Below, piece after piece: positions 57,831 through 64,000 of a stretch of DNA of 64,000 nt. Numbering within the stretch: position 1 is the stretch's first letter; every line of letters starts with the position of its first letter. A program made the translations under genes and the position numbers. The stretch spans positions 45,915,001-45,979,000 of the forward strand of contig NC_083699.1 of assembly GCF_033118175.1 (NCBI RefSeq). Reading direction: 5' to 3'. A model generated the notes under the pieces. It made no database searches. It was not told where the DNA came from and worked only from the letters and a program-made list of their open reading frames with translations. This stretch comes from Dama dama. Taxonomy: Eukaryota > Chordata > Mammalia > Artiodactyla > Cervidae.

Positions 57831-58034
57831 AACACTGTCAGTCTTTGTGCTAAGAGCTGGGGACACACTGTTGAGAAAAACAGACATGCTTCCTACCTAC
57901 CTTTACAGTTCAGTAGAAGAGAAAGATACTATAGGCAATTGAGCAAATAGAGATTAAATTAAAATATTAAACAAAAGGGGCCAAAATTCAAATAGTAAAA
58001 TGATTAAGACGAAGTGATATAAAATTAATGCCAA

Positions 58035-58238
58035 CTAAGACGGTTGGTTCAGTGGTAAAGAATTCACCTGTGAATGAAGGAGATGCAGGTTTGATCCCTG
58101 GGTGAGGAAGATTGCCCGGAGGAGGAAATGACAACCCACTCCAGTATTCTTGCCTGGAGAGTCCCATGGACAGAGGAGCCTGGCAGGCTACTGTCCATGA
58201 GGTTGCAAAGTTGAATATAACTGAGCACGCACACACGC
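58035..58238 (+). mobile_element. Bov-tA SINE
   Basis: GTTCAGTGGTAAAGAATTCA, GGTTTGATCCCTGGGTGAGG, CTTGCCTGGAGAGTCCCATG and GAGGTTGCAAAG. It ends in a CACGCACACACGC stub. Confidence 0.9.
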
Positions 58239-58746
58239 AAGACAAGATTAGAGGGATAAATTAAAAGGGAAAATATATGTAACCCAAGTTTCTCATAGTC
58301 TATAAACAATAAATACCCATAGTCTAATCTCTGTCTTCTGGGTTTTTTTTTCTTCTTCTTCTTCTTTTTGTTTTTGTCTTCTGGGTTTTTGTGGGTTCTT
58401 CCAGTGTTTTCCTTTGTGCTTACAAATGGTCATCTTTGCCTTGATCTAATCACCCATGAGTGCTGACTGGTGGCCACCTAGATCCTGGGTTCCTATGGGG
58501 CCTACAGCTCCCAGAGGCAGTTCTATCCCAAAATAATCTACCCCACTAGTTGTCTTGCTAAGGTGAGGACTGTCCACGCAGTCTGGTGTCACCCTTTCAC
58601 CAGGCCCAAGATCATCTTATACTATCAGTTTTGTTTAGACCTGATATTACCACTGTTTAACTTGATTCAGTCTTTATTATGGTTTCCTTTTCCCTCAGCC
58701 TCAGCATAAATCCTGGGGAGATGGACCTAATTTAAAAGTTGTTTCA

Positions 58747-58800
58747 GGGAATTCCCTGGCAGTCCAGTGGTTAGCACTTAAGGGTTTAAGTCCTACAGTT
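58747..58800 (+). mobile_element. CHR-type SINE, 5' fragment
   Basis: GGAATTCCCTGGCAGTCCAG followed by TGGTTAGCACTT, then loss of similarity. A MER5-like piece follows (58825-58925). Confidence 0.7.
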
Positions 58801-58927
58801 GCCCTGCCTGAGACGTTGAGGCAGTGTGGCCCACAGATTGTCAGTATCAGAGTCACTCTGGTTGCCCTTCAAAAAGCAGACCTACTAAACCCAGCTCCCT
58901 GGGTGTATGTCCTTGGAATCCACATGG

Positions 58928-59463
58928 ATTAGTGTCCTAGGTCCGCTGAAACAAATCATCACAACTCTCGTGGTTTAAAGCAACAAAAATGCATTCCCAC
59001 ACAGTCCTGGAGGCCCAGAGTCTGCAATCAGTGTCACAGGACGAAAATCAAGGTGTTTCCTGGGCTGCCTGCTCTATTCCTTAATGGCATCTGGTATCTG
59101 GTGCCTGCCCTACTCCCCAGCACTTTAATGGAGAAGCTCTTTCTTGTCCCCCCTCTTCCAGTATCTGGTGGCTGCGAACACTCCCTGCCTTGCGGCTGCA
59201 TCACTCTGATCAGTCTCTACCTCCTGTCTCCCTGTCTATATTGCCTTTTCCTCATCTATGTTTAATCTCCCTCTGCCTCTCTCTTATAAAGACATTCTGT
59301 TTGCAGCCTCCTCAAATAATCCACAATAATCTCCCTGTCTCAAGAGCCTTAACTAAATCACACCTGCAAAGACCCTTTCTTCATACAAGGTAACATTTAC
59401 AGGCTCCAAGGATCAGGACTTGATATTTTGGGGGGCCATTATCCAGCTAACTGCACTGTTTTA
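58928..59463 (-). mobile_element. MaLR-like solo LTR
   Basis: GGATTAGTGTCCTAGGTCCG with AAACAAATCATCACAACTC, CACAGTCCTGGAGGCCCAGA, CTTATAAAGACATTCTG and ACCTGCAAAGACCCTTTCTT form the reverse-strand outline of an ERVL-MaLR-type LTR about 530 bp long. No internal retroviral genes. Confidence 0.6.
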
Positions 59464-59579
59464 TGCAAGTTTCCTGGGAGATGCTTATGAGAAACTGGGT
59501 TATGAGATGGCCCTGGCTTGGGGTGGAGAGACTGTGGGGAGCTGTTTCCAGTCACTGGATATCTGGGGACATCGGACGA

Positions 59580-59830
59580 TGCAGTAGAAAAGTGTGGGTT
59601 TTGGATAATACTGGACTGGAATTCACATTCTGCCTCCTTGCAGCTATGACTGGGTAAAGCGCTGATCCTTTCTGCATGGGAGTATTCTTACCTGTAAACT
59701 GATAACAAGAGTACCTACCATAGAGTTACTGTGGTTATTAGAGATCCTGCAGATAAAGCAGCTGGCACATGCCAACTGTGGCAATTATTACTGTTACTGT
59801 CTTTCCCAGGAAGAGCCTCAGATCTACTTA
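59580..59830 (+). mobile_element. MIR-like SINE
   Basis: GACTGGAATTCACATTCTGCC, GTTACTGTGGTTATTAGAGA and GCTGGCACATGCCAAC follow the MIR layout. Confidence 0.55.
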
Positions 59831-59848
59831 AAAACAAATGTGGTTTAG

Positions 59849-59987
59849 GGACTTCCCTGGTGATCCAGTGGCTGGAGCTCTATGTTCTGGTCTGGGAAAT
59901 AGGTCCCACATGCCGCAACTAAAGATCCGTTGCGCCACAACTAAGACCCAACACAGCTAAATACATACACACACATATATTATATAT
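59849..59987 (+). mobile_element. CHR-type SINE with 10-bp duplication
   Basis: GGGACTTCCCTGGTGATCCA, CCACATGCCGCAACTAAAGA, and AAATGTGGTT at 59836-59845 and 59988-59997. Confidence 0.88.
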
Positions 59988-61249
59988 AAATGTGGTTCAA
60001 TGAAAATGTGAAAAGGAACGTCAGCTAATGGAGACACAGCTCAGTTCTTTTCTACCATGTGCCAGGAGCATCTGTCGTCTGCCCCTGGGTCTCCGGAATT
60101 ATCCACAGCTCAGAACTCCCAAACTTCAGTCTCACATAGCAACTGCCTATGTGACATGTCTTGCATGTCTTAATTGAGCACATCTACAACGAAACTGGAT
60201 GATTTTCCTTTCCAAACCTGCTCCACCAGGATGGTATTCCCTCACAGGTGATTGGGCGTCTTGGTCCTGAGGGGTCCAGTGCCTGCTCTACTCCTCTGTT
60301 AGGGACTTTCAAGCATGCTAAGTGTTGTCTTTCTACCAGGCTGTGAGCGCCCTGCCGTGGTTGAGTTCGTATCTGTCTCCGCAACTCAGTGCTTGGCACA
60401 TAGTAAGGAAAATACATATGGAATGAAAATATTGATTTTTAAACAGGCCAGAGAGTGATATGTACTTAAGAACATACTGGAAATGCTCTAACAATACCTA
60501 GTATTGTGTGTGTGAGTACACTAGGGAAGGCTTTCAAGAAACACATGAGCTGAGCTTTGAGATCAGGTGCTCCTGCTGGCAGGAAGGGCTGGCCTGTTGG
60601 GCACAGGCGGCAGCAGAGATGCTGCAGCAGGTAGAGCCGGGTGAGAGGGGCAGTCAGTCCAGTCCCAAGAGAGCCAGGACTCCGTCCTGTAGGGGACACT
60701 TAGGATGATGAATTCTAACCAACTCCCTCCCTTCCAAATTCTTTCAGTACCTTCCATGGGGCTCTCCACCTGACCCACCCTCAGGAAGTGACTCAGTTCC
60801 TTCACATGGCTCCTCCCAGGCCATGTCTTCTGGCCATCGTCCAGTTTGACAAAAAGGAAAATTTAACAAGGGAGTCATAACACACGTCCTCCCCACACAG
60901 CTCGTAAGCACATCCTGTTGGCAGAGGCACTGCAGCCACTGGCACTGTCCTAAAGAAGGAAGGGCTGCAGCAGGCTGACCAGTCTTGGAGGAGCGGGCAG
61001 CCAATCGGGCCATAAATCCCAACTGCCTGTGAAGGGGTGTGGGGCTGGGGCGGGGGGAGGTGGCTGTGGGCAGGTGAGCAGTTCAACAGCTTTTCTTTTC
61101 TGAGGACACACTGTCTCCTGTCAATGTTCTCATAAAATGCATTATATAGAGAAAGAGCTTGTGGCTACTCCTCAAACAATAACATAAAAAAAGTTCATCA
61201 ATTTACCTGCCATGTAGAAATTAATTCTACGATAATGCATTAAAAAAAA

Positions 61250-61436
61250 TGTGTATTTATCTATCTACTTGGCTACCCCAGGTCTTAGTTGCAGCAAAGA
61301 CCTTTGATCTTTGTTGCAGCATGCAGGGTCTTAGTTGAGGCATGTGGGATCTAGTTCCCTGATCAGGGATCTAACCTGGGCCTCCAGCATTGGGAGTGTG
61401 GAGTCTTAGCCACTGCATCACTCAGGAAATCCCTAA
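61250..61436 (-). mobile_element. CHR/ART2-type SINE
   Basis: GGTCTTAGTTGCAGCAAAGA, GGCATGTGGGATCTAGTTCC, CTGATCAGGGATCTAACC and CACTCAGGAAATCCC. Confidence 0.88.
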
Positions 61437-61679
61437 AGAATGCATTTTGAAATACTGGCCATTCCAAATCTTAAACAGTCCCACTGTGGACAAACTGGAG
61501 TCGAGATTGAAGCAAGTGATAGAATTGTTAGGGTCCTGAGTTCTATTTAGAACTTTGTCATCAACACATAATTGTACAATCTTGTTTTTAATAAAACATT
61601 TAAAAATTTTATTTAGGGACTACTGTGTGAGCACTTTATGCTAACATAACGCCTTTAAAAGAAAAAAAAGGAATAAACT

Positions 61680-61800
61680 ATTTTGTTGTTATTGTTTTGG
61701 CCATGCCAAGCATTATGTGACATGTTGCCCCACAAAGGATAGAACTCACGGCCCCTGCAGTGGAATAGGAGTCTTAACCACAGAATCAGGTAAGTCTTTC
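61680..61800 (-). mobile_element. CHR-type SINE, diverged
   Basis: TTTTGGCCATGCCAAGCAT, GATAGAACTCACGGCCCC and GGAGTCTTAACCAC. Confidence 0.75.
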
Positions 61801-62792
61801 ATTTTAAATTGCTCAAAATGGCTGTTACTTTTTTCTAACTGGAGACTTTTTTGAAAGCACTTTGCTTCCTGTTGGGCCTCTCACCCTCAACTAGATTACA
61901 GTACATTGAACACACAGACAACAAATGGCTCTTAAGGGTGGAAATTTAAAACAATTTTCACTTCTCCACAAAGACTGAAGAGGGGAAAGGGCTAATACAA
62001 TAAGGTGGCACTTGGATTTCTGGCCTGCTATCAAGTTTTTCCTGTTTACCCACAAAGAAAACATTGCTATTGGCTTGACAAAAACTTTACTTCCTTCTAA
62101 TTTCCTGAAAGTAAATAGATGACAGATGTATAGCAGGTTCTGCTTTAAAAGAATGGTATGTCCCCTGTAATAAAATATTGGAAAAAATTAAGAACAATAA
62201 AGTGATAATGACTGCCCTTTGAAAATCTCAGAATACTAATCTCTACAAGGGTGGGCATACTATTTAAAAATTTCAAGTCAGCTTAGGAAGACATACTCCA
62301 GGCAGAAGCAAAAGTGAAAACAGAAATTCCCCTTCAGGATGTCCCAGTTTGGGTTCCTTAGACTCTAAGCAAAGACTTAGATTCAGTTAGTTTATTTGGG
62401 AGGCAAATCCATGAAGCAGAAGCGAGGAAGCGAAGTGAGACAGAATAGGGAGAAGAGCAAGGCGAGTTAACAAGATAGTTTAACCATGAGCAAATAGGGC
62501 TCAGTTCCACGAAGCATCTTGTGATAAACATAGAATGCTGCGTGACAGGAACCTGGGGTACTTACCAGCCAGCCCCCACTCCTTACTGGTTGCGGGTTAC
62601 CCTGTGGGGCTTCAACTTCCTGCACTTCCAAGCTGCCCTTTGTGAGGGCTGAGCAAGCTTCTAGGGTGCAGGAGAAGTCCTCCTGTGGGAAAGCAGGGAA
62701 CACAGGGCTTGTGGCAAGCTGTCAGCCTGTAGAGGAGCTGGGCTGCAGGCAGGTGGACGCCATGATGCCGAGGGATGTGGAGTGTGTGTGTT

Positions 62793-62808
62793 GGGGGGGG
62801 GGGGGGGG
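62793..62808 (+). repeat. (G)16 homopolymer
   Basis: Sixteen G residues after GTGTGTGTT. Confidence 0.95.
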
Positions 62809-62954
62809 CACCTGCAGAGACATCCATCTCTTACAAGCTGTACTTGCTAGAAAACTGATTCCGATACTATTGACAGTTGTTATCCACTCACGAACGTTTG
62901 ACTTCTCAAAGGTACATCTCTAGAAATGCCCTCACATTTATGCTTGATTTTCCA

Positions 62955-63265
62955 CAAAGGTGCCCAAACAACTAAATGGGAGGGGGGCTTTTCAACAAAT
63001 GGTGCTGGGTCTACTGGATATGCACATGTGAAAGAATTAAGATGACCCACTTCCTGACTCACACTACCTACAAAAGTTAACTCGGGTCCAGAGACCTGAA
63101 TTTAAGAGCTAAAACCCTAAAACTCTTTAGAAAAAAAATATGAGTGTATCTTAGTAATCTTGCATTTGGCAATACTTCAATTCTAACACCAAAGCACAAG
63201 CAACCAAAGAAAAAAGATAAATTTAGACTTCATCAAAATAGAAAAGTTGGTCAATGAGTATTTGT
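62955..63265 (+). mobile_element. Old L1 ORF2 fragment
   Basis: TCAACAAATGGTGCTGGGTC, GTGAAAGAATTAAGATGACC, TTCTAACACCAAAGCACAAG and TTAGACTTCATCAAAATAG are the old-L1 ORF2 C-terminal region on the plus strand, without an open frame. Confidence 0.75.
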
Positions 63266-63299
63266 TAAATTGGTGAATAAAAAATTTTAAATTCCCCAG

Positions 63300-64000
63300 A
63301 TAGAACACATTTTCAAATATACCAAATATATTACAGTCAGTTAAAGGCAAGTCGTCTTAACTGTGAATTCATGAACTTTGGGGTCTATGAATCTCTGGAT
63401 ACATTTTGCAACTTTGTGTAGGTGGTAATGCACATTTTTCTGGAGAAAGTGTCCATAACTTCCATTAAATTTCCAAAACCATCTATGACACAAAAAAACA
63501 CATGCTCCCCTCTGGGGTGGAGACTCACGTAGACAGTAATCTTCAGTAGGTCATGCTCTCCACAGGGTTTAAAACTCACCCATGCCAACCCCCGTTCCAA
63601 GATCTGATATGCCTTCTGCCATATCAGGGGTGTAAGTTGGGTATGTGTTTGAGGTTGAGTATCACAAATTTAATCACGTAGTAAAAAATCCAGCCATGTT
63701 TTAGCAAATTAAAATCATTTAAAGAATGTGAAATGTCCAAATAGCAATAAATCTATGAGTCAATAAAAAACCCACGAAGTAGCAAATGAACTTTAATATC
63801 TTTCCCCAAAATTCCCAATTTATAAATTACTATGCATTTGTGTATATATTTACACACATATACATCATAAATTCCCTCATCTTAAACTCAGCCTTCCACA
63901 GGAGCAGGGTTCTGGGAACCTAAGACAACTGCTCGTCTTGAGTTGGCGCTCTGAGGAAGCCCTTGGTCTGGATAGCAGCCGCTGTGTGTCCCTCACAAGG
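63300..64000. other. Right edge of the window, no gene recognised
   Basis: A+T-rich sequence with no recognised exon. In human, the neighbour on this side is LSG1 in the same orientation as TMEM44, so a 3' UTR could begin near here, but no LSG1 coding motif is present. Confidence 0.4.

Noticed and set aside
63385..64000. LSG1 3' end
   Set aside because: Expected nearby from human gene order, but no LSG1 motif is present in any frame. The 71-codon minus frame here is unrecognised.

Overview
This window is ruminant nuclear DNA (a cattle, sheep or goat type genome). The evidence is several BovB (RTE) LINEs, many Bov-tA tRNA-type SINEs, cetartiodactyl CHR/ART2-type SINEs, artiodactyl L1 3' ends, (CA)n microsatellites and widely spaced, spliced exons. 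There are no operons and no bacterial or phage genes. The species cannot be settled from the sequence alone.

One protein-coding gene is recognised, TMEM44 on the minus strand. It occupies about 41 kb, from its start codon at 56102 to its stop codon at 15320. Ten coding exons were assembled by eye from splice sites and remembered family sequence: 55960-56102, 53382-53508, 51476-51569, 50215-50381, 49922-50008, 46345-46515, 43385-43513, 41644-41748, 30151-30309 and 15320-15430. The reading frame stays open through every junction and gives about 430 residues: seven hydrophobic segments, then a roughly 160-residue acidic, serine-rich cytosolic tail. Exon 7 lacks a good in-frame GT donor and probably uses a GC donor. 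The fold resembles the PQ-loop (SWEET/SLC66-like) seven-helix family, with the PQ dipeptide replaced.

Layout from left to right. Positions 1-14.5 kb are the 3' flank of TMEM44: old MER5, MIR, L1 and SINE copies, a young L1 with a perfect 17-bp target duplication, and a compact CpG island at about 11.6-11.85 kb. That island carries ETS and NRF1-like sites and looks like the promoter of an unannotated, possibly noncoding, transcript. Positions 14.5-15.4 kb are the 3' UTR and last exon. Positions 15.4-30.15 kb are intron 9, with two BovB copies. Positions 30.3-41.6 kb are intron 8, dominated by a head-to-head BovB pair inserted into a small tandem repeat. Positions 41.6-56.1 kb hold the compact exon cluster 8 to 1, with introns of 0.2-3.4 kb containing L1, MaLR-like LTRs and a Tigger-like MITE. 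Positions 55.9-56.8 kb are the CpG-island promoter of TMEM44. Positions 56.8-64 kb are the upstream flank, with an older L1 carrying a nested SINE, a MaLR-like LTR and CHR SINEs.

I found no bacterial-style system, CRISPR array or other clearly undescribed machinery. The points most worth a second look are the non-canonical exon-7 splice site, the cryptic CpG promoter at 11.7 kb, the BovB inverted pair in intron 8, the degenerate PQ-loop relationship, and a 55-bp perfectly alternating purine-pyrimidine tract in intron 5.
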